64,000 bases of DNA from Candidatus Moranbacteria bacterium RIFCSPHIGHO2_01_FULL_55_24 (GTDB taxonomy: Bacteria > Patescibacteria > Paceibacteria > Moranbacterales > UBA1568), in NCBI GenBank assembly GCA_001786575.1, contig MFRW01000003.1:9251-73250 (forward strand). Reading direction: 5' to 3'. Numbering within the stretch: position 1 is the first letter of the stretch; every line of letters starts with the position of its first letter. Position numbers and translations under genes: made by a program. Below, piece by piece: positions 30,507 to 38,334 of the stretch. The notes below the pieces were generated by a model. That model was not told where the DNA came from and did not search any database. It saw only the letters and a list, made by a program, of their open reading frames with translations.

Positions 30507-30923
30507 CTACGCTTGGCTCTGATTTTTATGAAGCTTCTCTTCCTTGCGCTGGATCCGCTCATCTGCCCCGATCTTCAAGGCCATGAATTCTTCATGGAAC
30601 TTCTGGATGTCCGAATCCGACATGTTCTCGATATCCAGGAGCTGGTTCCGGGCGTTCCGCATCGAGCGGATGAGCTCGTCGAGCTTCAGGTGGATCGCTT
30701 TGTTATCGCGGTTCTGGGTGTTCTGGATGAGGAAGACCATGAGGAACGTCAGGATCGTCGTTCCGGTATTGATGATGAGCTGCCAGGTATCCGAGTAGCC
30801 GAAGGTCGGTCCGGAAAAGACCCAGAGCACGACAATAGCTATCGCGAGCACGAACGCCATCGGCGTTCCTACCGCTTCCGATGTCTTCTGCGCGATCCTA
30901 TGGAACAGTTCGCCTATGCTCAT
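30507..30923 (-). CDS. low-affinity iron permease family protein
   Basis: Matches the PF04120-type pattern: two hydrophobic helices (AFVLAIAIVVLWVFSGP and IINTGTTILTFLMVFLIQ), the strongly conserved FGYSDTWQL between them and QNTQNRDNKAIHLKLDELIR after. The name comes from yeast Fet4; a transport role in bacteria is unproven and the small two-helix form may act differently. Start at ATG 30923; the frame is open to 30971. It is 17 nt upstream of the metalloprotease gene. Confidence 0.85.
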   Translation of the reverse strand: MSIGELFHRIAQKTSEAVGTPMAFVLAIAIVVLWVFSGPTFGYSDTWQLIINTGTTILTFLMVFLIQNTQNRDNKAIHLKLDELIRSMRNARNQLLDIENMSDSDIQKFHEEFMALKIGADERIQRKEEKLHKNQSQA

Positions 30924-30997
30924 ATATTTATATGAAGGATATATGGATATATGCGAGTATTGTACCACCAAAGAAATCCCCAGGAAACAAAGGCAGA

Positions 30998-31036
30998 CAA
31001 AAACCCCGCTTCACTTCTATAAAATGAAACGGGGTT
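30998..31036 (-). terminator. intrinsic terminator
   Basis: On the minus strand AACCCCG.TTCA...TGAA.CGGGGTT followed by TTTTG, 22 nt after the gene ending at 31058. Confidence 0.8.
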
Positions 31037-31057
31037 AATAGCGCGCGAGAGCAGGCA

Positions 31058-31606
31058 TCAGGCCATCCTCTCGAACACGAAGTGTGCCGCAGGGTCGCAG
31101 GCATGCCTGTGAGATACCTTGCGGACATAGAGCCACGGATTACCATTCACCTTCCCGAAAGAGAAGATGAGGAAACCTACTGGCCCGGCAGTCACGATCG
31201 TCAGCCACTCGTCGCGATCGGTCTCATACTGGAGACAGAGATCACGTACTTCGCCCATCGAACACTGGCTGAAGCGGTGACCCAGAGCGGATTCGCATAA
31301 TTCTCCGACGGGAGCTGCCCTGGAAAACCCGAGAGGCACTCCCTCGACGATCACGATTTCCGTCTCCGACGCCCTCTTTTCCAGAACGGCGTCTATGGGA
31401 CTCCTGGAGAGAAGTTCCTCGGCCAGCGTGACTGCACGCACTCCTTTTTTCTTCAAAGCCTCCTTCGTCTGCTTGTTCCCCATGAAGCGCCCGGCCGGAA
31501 GCCAGATGCTTTTTAAAACAGGAATCCGAGAAGAAGGTGCTGGCGTGTGAAAGAACTCTGGAGAGTTATAGGTATCCAGGATACCCTCTGTATCATGAAG
31601 CAACAT
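31058..31606 (-). CDS. hypothetical protein, 182 aa, strongly expressed unit
   Basis: No family recognised; soluble, with several Cys (CESALGHRFSQCSMGEVRDLC) and His near the C-terminus. It has its own consensus promoter, a leader with AGGAAAGG before the start, and its own terminator. This suggests a well-expressed, separately regulated gene; a palindrome lies in its leader. Confidence 0.65.
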   Translation of the reverse strand: MLLHDTEGILDTYNSPEFFHTPAPSSRIPVLKSIWLPAGRFMGNKQTKEALKKKGVRAVTLAEELLSRSPIDAVLEKRASETEIVIVEGVPLGFSRAAPVGELCESALGHRFSQCSMGEVRDLCLQYETDRDEWLTIVTAGPVGFLIFSFGKVNGNPWLYVRKVSHRHACDPAAHFVFERMA

Positions 31607-31635
31607 GATGACATCCTTTCCTAACTTTGGTTTCT

Positions 31636-31693
31636 ACACAAATTTTTGTGTTTGTTCTAATAACATTATACACCTTTTTTAGCGATTTGTCAA
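31636..31693 (-). promoter_or_regulatory. consensus promoter with downstream palindrome
   Basis: TTGACA (31688-31693), 17-nt spacer, TATAAT (31665-31670). The predicted start is near 31658. A palindrome ACACAAA/TTTGTGT lies at 31636-31651, just inside the transcript, and could be an operator or a 5' stem-loop. Confidence 0.85.
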
Positions 31694-31818
31694 TGGTAGA
31701 ATCCCGAAAAAAGTCAAGTGGATAACTCCCCTTTTTCAAGCCATTTCTTCTCAAGGCCCCAAAATCAAGGTGTCCGGGTTAGGCTTTTGAGACAAATGAG
31801 ACAACATCATGTCTCCAA

Positions 31819-32586
31819 TCACCCCGCTAGCTCCTTAATGATCTGGTCAAAAAGTGGCTTCATATACTCGTCAAGCTTTATATCATCCCGCAAGAAAAAT
31901 GTTTCCAGCTCATTCTTCTCTTTTTTGAGAGCGATAATTTTTCCAAACTCTGGATTCTCGCCACTCTCTATCAGGTTCTTCGAAAAGGCATCGTACTTCT
32001 CTAAAAATTCGTCCTTTGTCTCATTCAAAAGAACCTCGTATACCACGGTCATCTTATCTGTCGGACCACCCTCCTTCAGATATGCCTCGTCAAAATACGT
32101 AACGCGAGAGGTGTCCGATGCATCAATATCAAGCTCCTCCTTGAGCTCTTTTTCGATGTTATGCTTGAAGTCAAAATATTCGCCTCTCAGGTCATCGTTG
32201 TCGATACCCCCACCACAGAGCTGATGGATACCTGCTCGAGAGGTTTGAGGACCCATTTCGCCGAAAATCGTATAATTGTCAGATGTCTCTACTAACACAG
32301 CCGTATGGATGATACGCACACCGTTTTCATCAAGCGATTCGACATTCTGGCAATAGAGATAATGGGCATAGTCGGTCTTTTCTACTAGAATATCTATCGC
32401 TTTATCGGCAGCCTCCTTGTGCGTCACGGTAAATACCTCTCCACGCTTGTATGGTTTTCCGTTGGCAATGAGCTCGTCCCAGTAGGCATCAATCTTCGCT
32501 TGGATTTCTTGAGGCAACCGGACTTCTCGGTTGCTAAACTTCACGATAATTTCTTTGGTAACTGGAGATACTTTGAAAGGCTTCAT
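31819..32586 (-). CDS. Nudix-superfamily hydrolase-like protein
   Basis: The central part carries a Nudix-type helix: LCGGGIDNDD...NIEKELKEELDID, with the loop between the glycines and the EELKEE helix expanded. The 255-aa length and flanking helical regions are larger than MutT. Substrate unknown; the operon context suggests an NDP-sugar or a sugar metabolite. It overlaps the stop of the kinase-like gene by 4 bp (ATGA) and is last in the AT-rich operon. Confidence 0.65.
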   Translation of the reverse strand: MKPFKVSPVTKEIIVKFSNREVRLPQEIQAKIDAYWDELIANGKPYKRGEVFTVTHKEAADKAIDILVEKTDYAHYLYCQNVESLDENGVRIIHTAVLVETSDNYTIFGEMGPQTSRAGIHQLCGGGIDNDDLRGEYFDFKHNIEKELKEELDIDASDTSRVTYFDEAYLKEGGPTDKMTVVYEVLLNETKDEFLEKYDAFSKNLIESGENPEFGKIIALKKEKNELETFFLRDDIKLDEYMKPLFDQIIKELAG

Positions 32587-33551
32587 AGCTCTTTATCTAT
32601 CTTATTAAACAGGTCCCAAAATTGCTTAGCTCTAGCCTCGTTATGTTTCGTAGAACTTACATAATGCTCAGAATCCCAGGAAAAATAACTCTGATCAACC
32701 GAATCTATCAAAAACCGCAATGCTAGCTCTAATGTAACACACTTTAGTGCGGATAAGGCTTCGTCATAACCGAGTGCTACTTCAGGATTTCCTTTACAAT
32801 ATCCCACGATAAATTGTCTAATCCTCTCCGCAAAGCCTAACTTATCATCCAAAGACATCAAAGATCTTAAGCAATCCCCTATATCAATATAGATTGAAGC
32901 AAACATGAAAGTATCGTAATCAATAAATGTGTAGGGCTTGTTTTCAGATGAAAAGAGGATATTCTCTATGCGCGGATCACCATGTATCAACTGCCGGAAA
33001 TTCTCTAAGTTTTTAGAATACCTTTGCAGATTATCTACGATATTATCTAAAGCATCTCGCAAGCTTTCAGGATAGAGGCTTCGCTCAATCATGAAGGCCT
33101 TATTGATATAAAAGTCCTTGTCATGGAATCCCTCAACCTTATGCAAAGGGAGATATTCCAACGTAGACAAACTCTTATGCAAAGACCCTAAAAGGTTTCC
33201 GATATCAAAATAAGCCTCCTCGTTAAGGAATTCTAGTAAAAAGTCTTTTGCCTCGATGTATTTATAAACCCTCCATATTTCCGACTGAATCAAAACATAA
33301 TTGCTTCCGTTCTTCGAGTGCACAAGTATGGGACAGGTCCATCCTTGTTTCGTCAGATGCTCTGCTATAATCTCAAAATCACGCATCAAATCCTTATCAA
33401 ATATTCCCTGCAAGTGCTGGACGATATACCTGGACTGATCATTGTTAATTACGTAGAATGTCTCATTAATAAGTCCTCCAGAAAGTTTCTCGACTTCAAC
33501 GATCCCGCCCAAATCATACTGCTCCCAGACTTGCTGGATCTTCTTATGCAT
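32583..33551 (-). CDS. APH-fold small-molecule kinase (N-acetylhexosamine kinase-like)
   Basis: Aminoglycoside-phosphotransferase fold: glycine-rich GGLINETFYV near residue 25, RYIVQHL, catalytic loop LIHGDPRIENILF (HGD..xxN) and FIDYDTF metal motif. The N-terminal GG.INETF...R.I.Q pattern resembles NahK-type anomeric sugar kinases more than antibiotic kinases. With a nucleotidyltransferase in the same operon it probably makes the sugar-1-phosphate. ATG 33551 overlaps the SDR stop by 8 bp. Confidence 0.75.
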   Translation of the reverse strand: MHKKIQQVWEQYDLGGIVEVEKLSGGLINETFYVINNDQSRYIVQHLQGIFDKDLMRDFEIIAEHLTKQGWTCPILVHSKNGSNYVLIQSEIWRVYKYIEAKDFLLEFLNEEAYFDIGNLLGSLHKSLSTLEYLPLHKVEGFHDKDFYINKAFMIERSLYPESLRDALDNIVDNLQRYSKNLENFRQLIHGDPRIENILFSSENKPYTFIDYDTFMFASIYIDIGDCLRSLMSLDDKLGFAERIRQFIVGYCKGNPEVALGYDEALSALKCVTLELALRFLIDSVDQSYFSWDSEHYVSSTKHNEARAKQFWDLFNKIDKEL

Positions 33552-34245
33552 TGATGAAATCATATGGGAAAGCCTTAATGGAGATCTCATCAAAAATTAC
33601 CCTACTGGGAGTACCTGAAAGATGCAAGGTCAGGTCAGCAATGTCTTTCGGATGCAAAATATCTTCCTGGACATCCTTATCTACAGAAAGAGACATTTCT
33701 GTTAAAACACTCCCTGGAGACAGCAGGATATAGCGTATGCCTGTATTGAGACCGTCAGACTGCAAAGACTTAACCATGCCCCGCAAACCAGCCTTACTCG
33801 CTGCATACGCAGGATCTTTCGGACTACCAGAAACGCCCCAGCGAGAACCAATAAAAATAAACATGCCCTTCGTGCTTCTCTCCAGAAAGTGCTCCGTGCC
33901 ATATTTGGCAATATAGAAAGATCCAGATAAGTTCGTATCTATGGTATCTTGCCAATCCTTACTGTTCGTATTTTCCAGGCTTTTCAATTTTAGTATTCCG
34001 GCACAATTAATGATCAAATCAAAGTTAACCGATACCGAACCAAAGAGACGCTCAACATTCTCAGATGACGAGATATCAACCGATTGATAGATAAAGTTTT
34101 GGTGGTCCTCTAAGTCTTTCGGCAAATCTTTTGAACGGCTCACTCCATACACGCTATGACCATCTTCCAAAAAGACATGGGCAATTTCAGAGCCTATCCC
34201 TCCAGTTACTCCTGTAATCAGGACCTGCTTCTGCATCTTATTCAT
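33544..34245 (-). CDS. short-chain dehydrogenase/reductase in sugar operon
   Basis: SDR with TGVTGGIGSE cofactor loop (residues ~13-22), NCAG, Ser in IGSRWG and YAASK catalytic pair. Length 233 aa. It overlaps its neighbours on both sides by 8 bp, so translation is coupled. Likely reduces a keto-sugar made by the CapD-like enzyme; this is inferred from context. Confidence 0.85.
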   Translation of the reverse strand: MNKMQKQVLITGVTGGIGSEIAHVFLEDGHSVYGVSRSKDLPKDLEDHQNFIYQSVDISSSENVERLFGSVSVNFDLIINCAGILKLKSLENTNSKDWQDTIDTNLSGSFYIAKYGTEHFLERSTKGMFIFIGSRWGVSGSPKDPAYAASKAGLRGMVKSLQSDGLNTGIRYILLSPGSVLTEMSLSVDKDVQEDILHPKDIADLTLHLSGTPSRVIFDEISIKAFPYDFINA

Positions 34246-35185
34246 AGATTTTCTTTAAAGCTTCTTCGCTTAATGCGTGCTCAGAACTAAGCACATAGTC
34301 TCGGTCATTCTCGTTCAAGTCACCCTTATGCTTCTTATTATAGACAAAGAATTGACCATTCTTGGATACGCACGGAACCTCCTCCTCATTGAAAAGCGCT
34401 TCGTGAATAGATTCTGCAAAGGAATTCTCTCCTAAAACCACTGGAATAGTAGCCTTTCTCTTTTTAAGGTATCCCTCCACAAGCTCCGTAATTTTGATGG
34501 ATGGAGTCTCGATACAGATAACATCTCCATGGACTCCACTGTTCAAAGCATATTCGACCAAATCTACCACATCGCTCTCAGTCAGGATATAACGTGTCAT
34601 CTCCTGGTTGCGTATGGTAAATGCTTCGCCCCGCTGAATATGATTCTCTAGCTTTTCCAGAACAGAGCCGTTCGAATACAAGATGTTGCCAAACCGGATA
34701 TTTATAAAATCAACACCCTCAATGTCCGATTCTCGGCTCAGATCTTCGATAGCTTTCTTCGAAGCTCCCATGGCCGAAAGCGGCTTGGCTGCCTTATCAG
34801 AAGAACACAAAATGACCTTCCGAACACCCGTGTGCTTTTTCGCTATGTCCCTTACCCTTTTGAAGACCTCGACGTTTTCGGTCATAACTTTTTCCGGAAA
34901 AGCAACTCCTACCGAAAAATGCTTTAATGCAGCACAGTGAATAATGTAAGAAATTTCCGTCTGTCCCAAAAAGTTCTCTAGAAAAGACTCCTCAAGAACG
35001 TCTCCAAATAGCACATACAGACTTTTGCCATTCCCGCTTATACGCTGCATATCCAATAGTCGAGCTGCTCCTTCTTCCGCCCGGTCGACTACATAAACCC
35101 GAAAACCTTCACCAAGAAAAAACCTCGTTAGTATAAGGCCTACCGTCCCGCCGGCTCCTGTGATCAAAATGTTCTTCCCATTCAT
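34238..35185 (-). CDS. CapD/PseB-like NDP-sugar dehydratase/epimerase
   Basis: Extended-SDR fold with GAGGTVG (residues 10-16) and HCAALKH, and the CapD/PseB/FlaA1-type SSDKAAKPLSAMGASKKAIE segment in place of the usual YxxxK, followed by RFGNILYSNGSV. These enzymes act on UDP-HexNAc (4,6-dehydratase, 5-epimerase). The C-terminal ~50 residues are less conserved. Second gene of the AT-rich sugar operon, 53 nt after the nucleotidyltransferase gene. Confidence 0.85.
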   Translation of the reverse strand: MNGKNILITGAGGTVGLILTRFFLGEGFRVYVVDRAEEGAARLLDMQRISGNGKSLYVLFGDVLEESFLENFLGQTEISYIIHCAALKHFSVGVAFPEKVMTENVEVFKRVRDIAKKHTGVRKVILCSSDKAAKPLSAMGASKKAIEDLSRESDIEGVDFINIRFGNILYSNGSVLEKLENHIQRGEAFTIRNQEMTRYILTESDVVDLVEYALNSGVHGDVICIETPSIKITELVEGYLKKRKATIPVVLGENSFAESIHEALFNEEEVPCVSKNGQFFVYNKKHKGDLNENDRDYVLSSEHALSEEALKKIYE

Positions 35186-35238
35186 AATACTTTAGAAAAA
35201 AGACGCCCGATATTTACAAAGTATAGGACGCCCAGGAT

Positions 35239-35976
35239 TTAATTCAAAGTTGGCTCACCAAAGTATTTTGTTATGACTGACGGATTATCAGACAGCTTTT
35301 TAAAGTTTTCTGGCGTGCCAAAATCATAAAAGAACTTGTTGTTCACAATACCCCAGATGTTTGGCGCTAATCTCTGCATCGATTCTCTCTCAACATAGAG
35401 ATCCAAGCCAAGGTCTACTGTTCTCAAAAAAGCTTCTTTCCTGAGAGCATAGAAGCCCGTCGTACTGGCCCGCAGTCCGGGAACGCAGTTTTCTGAATCC
35501 CACAAGCTCATAACCTTTTTTGATTGAGAGTCAATTTTTACCATCCCAGAATTTGGAACATTCTTGCGAGTAGTCACCAAAACAGAACAATGCGCATCTC
35601 TCTCTACATGTGTTTCGATGAAATGCCGTAGATTAAGATTCCAAATATTATCTGCCGTTAGCAAGAGCGTATCCCTACACTTTACTTGGGATACTCCAAC
35701 ATAAGAGCTCTGCGCCGTACTCTTTGGATACTTTTCTACGACAAGCCTTACTGAAGAAGGAAAATTATTTCTAATCTCATCTTCAATCAGCTCGGCCTGA
35801 GATACCTGGCTACCGGTTACCACAATATCTGATATGCCGTTATTCAACAGCCAGAAAATCACATACCGCAGAAACGGAACCCCATCAAACGGCAGAAGAC
35901 ACTTTGGCTTATGTTTACATATATCACCAAGGCGAGTTGCTCGTCCTGATGCAATAATAACCGCTGACATATTCAT
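35239..35976 (-). CDS. sugar-1-phosphate nucleotidyltransferase-like protein
   Basis: N-terminal nucleotide-binding signature IIASGRATRLG...HKPKCLLPFDGVP, then LLLTADNIWN (the metal/substrate region) and a C-terminal FYDFGTPENF typical of NTP_transferase enzymes such as RmlA, HddC or LicC. It would join an NTP to the sugar phosphate made by the APH-like kinase. AGGAGGT sits 4 nt before the ATG, one of the few perfect ribosome sites in the window. First gene of the operon. Confidence 0.88.
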   Translation of the reverse strand: MNMSAVIIASGRATRLGDICKHKPKCLLPFDGVPFLRYVIFWLLNNGISDIVVTGSQVSQAELIEDEIRNNFPSSVRLVVEKYPKSTAQSSYVGVSQVKCRDTLLLTADNIWNLNLRHFIETHVERDAHCSVLVTTRKNVPNSGMVKIDSQSKKVMSLWDSENCVPGLRASTTGFYALRKEAFLRTVDLGLDLYVERESMQRLAPNIWGIVNNKFFYDFGTPENFKKLSDNPSVITKYFGEPTLN

Positions 35977-35999
35977 CAGAACCTCCTATGAAAGCTCCT

Positions 36000-36028
36000 A
36001 CCATAAGCAAGAGTTTGTCTGATCTCAA
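36000..36028 (-). promoter_or_regulatory. promoter of the sugar operon
   Basis: TTGAGA, 17-nt spacer, TATGGT, 24 nt upstream of the start codon at 35976. Confidence 0.6.
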
Positions 36029-36127
36029 GTGAACTAGACTCAATAACTTATTTTAAAGGTGCAACAAGATACAATACCTTTATTTCGGGCTTTTGTCAAT
36101 ATTGAAATATTACTGTGATATGAAACC

Positions 36128-36162
36128 TAAAAAAATAAAATCGCCCCTGGAGAGGCGACTTT
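36128..36162 (-). terminator. terminator after the tRNA cluster
   Basis: On the minus strand GTCGCC/GGCGAT stem followed by TTTATTTTTTT. Confidence 0.7.
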
Positions 36163-36167
36163 ATAGC

Positions 36168-36201
36168 ACAAAATTCCGCACCCTTGGGTGCGGAATTTTG
36201 T
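36168..36201. terminator. near-perfect 16-bp hairpin, bidirectional terminator
   Basis: ACAAAATTCCGCACCC and its exact complement are separated by only TT. It lies 7 nt beyond the tRNA-Asp 3' end; with the next hairpin it gives tandem terminators. Confidence 0.8.
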
Positions 36202-36207
36202 TTAATG

Positions 36208-36281
36208 CGGGAGCGACGGGACTCGAACCCGCGACCTTCTGCGTGACAGGCAGACGCTCTAACCAGCTGAGCTACACCCCC
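36208..36281 (-). tRNA. tRNA-Asp (GTC)
   Basis: A 7-bp acceptor stem GGGGGTG/CGCTCCC with two G-T pairs, discriminator G, anticodon loop CTGTCAC and T arm GGTTCGAGTCC are all present. CCA is not encoded. Confidence 0.95.
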
Positions 36282-36290
36282 ATAAACCGG

Positions 36291-36364
36291 TGACAGGGGT
36301 GAGGATCGAACTCACGACCTAGGGGTTATGATTCCCTCGCTCTAACCATCTGAGCTACCCTGCC
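36291..36364 (-). tRNA. tRNA with CAT anticodon (elongator Met or Ile2)
   Basis: Paired acceptor GGCAGGG/CCCTGTC (so not initiator), anticodon loop ATCATAA with CAT and discriminator A. Whether C34 is modified to lysidine (Ile2) cannot be told from sequence alone. CCA is not encoded. Confidence 0.9.
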
Positions 36365-36417
36365 CTGTTGCCTTTTTTTTGAAAAAACAAAAGCCAGAGA
36401 ACCGGCCCGTTTCTTTG

Positions 36418-36491
36418 TTGCGGGGGGTGGATTCGAACCACCGACCTTCTGGTTATGAGCCAGACGAGCTGCCAGACTGCTCTACCCCGCT
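36418..36491 (-). tRNA. initiator tRNA-fMet (CAT)
   Basis: Matches initiator features: unpaired first acceptor position (A1 against A72), GGCTCATAACC anticodon arm and GAGCAGTCTGGCAGCTCG D arm. The anticodon stem has two rather than three consecutive G-C pairs next to the loop. CCA is not encoded. Confidence 0.93.
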
Positions 36492-36518
36492 CTGTTTGTC
36501 TATTATATACCGTTTCTG

Positions 36519-36592
36519 TGGGTGATCCAAGATTCGAACTTGGGACCTCGTCATTATCAGTGACGCGCTCTAACCAACTGAGCTAATCACCC
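36519..36592 (-). tRNA. tRNA-Ile (GAT)
   Basis: Acceptor GGGTGAT/ATCACCC, anticodon stem CGTCA/TGACG with loop CTGATAA and discriminator A. CCA is not encoded. Confidence 0.95.
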
Positions 36593-36690
36593 CCGAGACA
36601 CTAAAAATAGCACTTGGAAAGATACCACGATCCGGGAAAAGAATCAAGAGGCAGAAGAAAGGATGCCCTATGACAAGCACCTTCTTACCC

Positions 36691-36766
36691 TGGTGGACCC
36701 TATCGGATTCGAACCGATGACCTCCGCTTTGCAAAAGCGGCGCTCTACCAACTAAGCTAAGGGCCC
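36691..36766 (-). tRNA. tRNA-Ala (TGC), CCA encoded
   Basis: Acceptor GGGCCCT/AGGGTCC with the G3-T70 alanine identity pair, anticodon loop TTTGCAA and discriminator A followed by CCA in the DNA, unlike the other tRNAs here. Its first 15 bases also encode the end and stop codon of the GIY-YIG gene. Confidence 0.95.
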
Positions 36767-36767
36767 A
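36750..36767. repeat. 18-bp direct repeat, copy A (tRNA-Ala 5' end)
   Basis: AACTAAGCTAAGGGCCCA, the first 17 bases of tRNA-Ala (reverse) plus one. An identical copy is at 37061-37078; the pair brackets the GIY-YIG gene. Confidence 0.95.
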
Positions 36768-37009
36768 TTGCTTATAGTCAAGTCGAGAAACTTTCTTCCT
36801 TGTCCCGACTTGAGAAACTTTTCTCTTCTGATTGCAGATACTTTATCTGAATATTCTTCTGTATATACTAATATGAAAGGGCTATTTTGTCTCGTAAACT
36901 TATTCGATCCTAAGTTATGTTCTTTTAATCGTGACAATGGGTCCTTGCCGGTATAACCCGTATATCTCTTCCCATTCCTTTGGCTTTTCAATACGTAGAC
37001 TGTAAACAT
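36752..37009 (-). CDS. GIY-YIG nuclease-family protein overlapping tRNA-Ala
   Basis: 85-aa single-domain GIY-YIG protein: YVLKSQRNGKRYTGYT, RL.EHN.G, YTEEYSDKVSAIRREKFLKSGQGRKFL. Catalytic Tyr, Arg and Glu positions are present. The last five codons and the TAG come from the 5' end of tRNA-Ala. An 18-bp copy of the same tRNA segment lies upstream (37061-37078), so the gene sits in a duplicated target, as expected for a small homing or integrating element. Host function, if any, is unknown. Confidence 0.85.
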   Translation of the reverse strand: MFTVYVLKSQRNGKRYTGYTGKDPLSRLKEHNLGSNKFTRQNSPFILVYTEEYSDKVSAIRREKFLKSGQGRKFLDLTISNGPLA

Positions 37010-37030
37010 ATAGCTGTGCTGACGCTCACC

Positions 37031-37060
37031 CCAGCCGAAGGCTGGTCCGCCTCTGGCGGA
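37031..37060. repeat. paired small hairpins at the element edge
   Basis: Two adjacent perfect 6-bp hairpins: CCAGCCgaaGGCTGG and TCCGCCtctGGCGGA, directly next to repeat copy B. REP-like appearance; could be part of the inserted element. Confidence 0.75.
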
Positions 37061-37078
37061 AACTAAGCTAAGGGCCCA
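37061..37078. repeat. 18-bp direct repeat, copy B (tRNA-Ala fragment)
   Basis: Exact copy of 36750-36767 without the rest of a tRNA; the offset between copies is 311 bp. Likely the displaced original or supplied target-site copy of an insertion. Confidence 0.95.
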
Positions 37079-37191
37079 GATAGTCTATTTGTAAACGCTC
37101 ATGATTATATCGAGAAAACGCCTCTTTGTAAAGAGAACAATTTGCCAGGACAAAAGGCTTGCGCCACAATAGCGGTATCCGAAATACAAAA

Positions 37192-38307
37192 ATGCAGAAG
37201 GAGGAATACAAATACTTGAATGCGTTCCGCAGTCTGGCGCCGGTCGGCGACAAGACGCTCCGGCTCCTCCTGGAGCGTTTCGGTTCGGCCGAAGCCGCCT
37301 GGAAAGCCTCGGCCGTCGATTTCGCTGCGATGCCCGGCATAAGCAAGAGTGCTGGGGAAGCCCTCGCCAGAAGAGAGACGCTGGTAAACCCCGAAGAAGC
37401 CTGGGAGCTCGTCGAGAAGGCGGAGATCCGCATGCTCCGCGAGGATGATCCGCTCTACCCGCGCGTCCTCCGCGAAATTCCCGACCGTCCCCTCTTCCTC
37501 TATGTCCGCGGCAGTTACGATTGGACCAGAGAAAAGCCGGCCATCGCCATCGTCGGCTCGCGCAAGTTCACCCACTACGGCGAGCAGGCAGCCGAACGCC
37601 TTGCCTACGACCTAGCCCGGGCCGGCTGCGTCATCGTCTCCGGACTCGCCTTCGGCATAGACAAGATCGCCCATACCGGAGCGCTCCAAGCGGACGGCGA
37701 AACGCTTGCCGTCCTCGCCGGCGGGATTGATGATGCCGGGATCAACCCGCGGAGCCACGTGCCGCTCGGCAAGCGCATCCTCGAGGCCGGCGCCCTCGTT
37801 TCCGAATTCCCGCCCGGTACCATACCGCTCCCCGCCTACTTCCCGATGCGGAACCGCATCATTGCCGGCATCTCCCTGGGTACGCTGGTCATAGAAGCTG
37901 CCGAGCAAAGCGGCAGCCTCATCACCGCCCGCCTCGCTTTGGAGTACGATCGCGAGGTCTTCGCCGTTCCCGGCTCCATCTTCTCGCCGGCCTCTGCCGG
38001 CACCAACGCCCTGCTCCGAAGCGGCGCCAAAGCCGTGACGAACGTCCGCGATATTCTCGAAGAATTCCCGCTGTTTTCGGAGTCCGGCAAAACGCCCGGA
38101 CAGGCGGAAGCGAAGCCCTCTCTTCTCCTCTCGGAAGCCGAAGAGAAAGTCCTCGCTGCGCTTTCCCACGACCCCCTCCACGTTGACAGGATTATTAAAG
38201 CGGCTAGACTGGGAACCATTGACGTACAGTCAGCTTTGACGATGCTCGAGCTGAAAGGGATTGCCAGAAACATAGGAGGCATGCACTATATACGGCAATA
38301 CCCTTAA
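37192..38307 (+). CDS. dprA: DNA-processing protein DprA
   Basis: Loads RecA on incoming single-stranded DNA during transformation. N-terminal SAM/HhH-like region (~1-70), then the Rossmann core: AIVGSRKFTHYGEQAAERLA, VSGLAFGIDKIAHTGAL, VLAGGID, SEFPPGTIPLPAYFPMRNRIIAG, VIEAAEQSGSLITARLALE and VFAVPGSI. A C-terminal winged helix (~310-370) is also visible. Start at ATG 37192 is preferred to 37159. topA follows 27 nt later on the same strand, a common pairing. With the type IV pilus genes it suggests natural competence. Confidence 0.95.
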   Translation: MQKEEYKYLNAFRSLAPVGDKTLRLLLERFGSAEAAWKASAVDFAAMPGISKSAGEALARRETLVNPEEAWELVEKAEIRMLREDDPLYPRVLREIPDRPLFLYVRGSYDWTREKPAIAIVGSRKFTHYGEQAAERLAYDLARAGCVIVSGLAFGIDKIAHTGALQADGETLAVLAGGIDDAGINPRSHVPLGKRILEAGALVSEFPPGTIPLPAYFPMRNRIIAGISLGTLVIEAAEQSGSLITARLALEYDREVFAVPGSIFSPASAGTNALLRSGAKAVTNVRDILEEFPLFSESGKTPGQAEAKPSLLLSEAEEKVLAALSHDPLHVDRIIKAARLGTIDVQSALTMLELKGIARNIGGMHYIRQYP

Positions 38308-38334
38308 TTCACCCAACTTTCCTTTCTCTATTAT

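Noticed and set aside
32583..33551. Aminoglycoside resistance gene
   Set aside because: Same fold, but the N-terminal pattern and the sugar operon point to a metabolite kinase.
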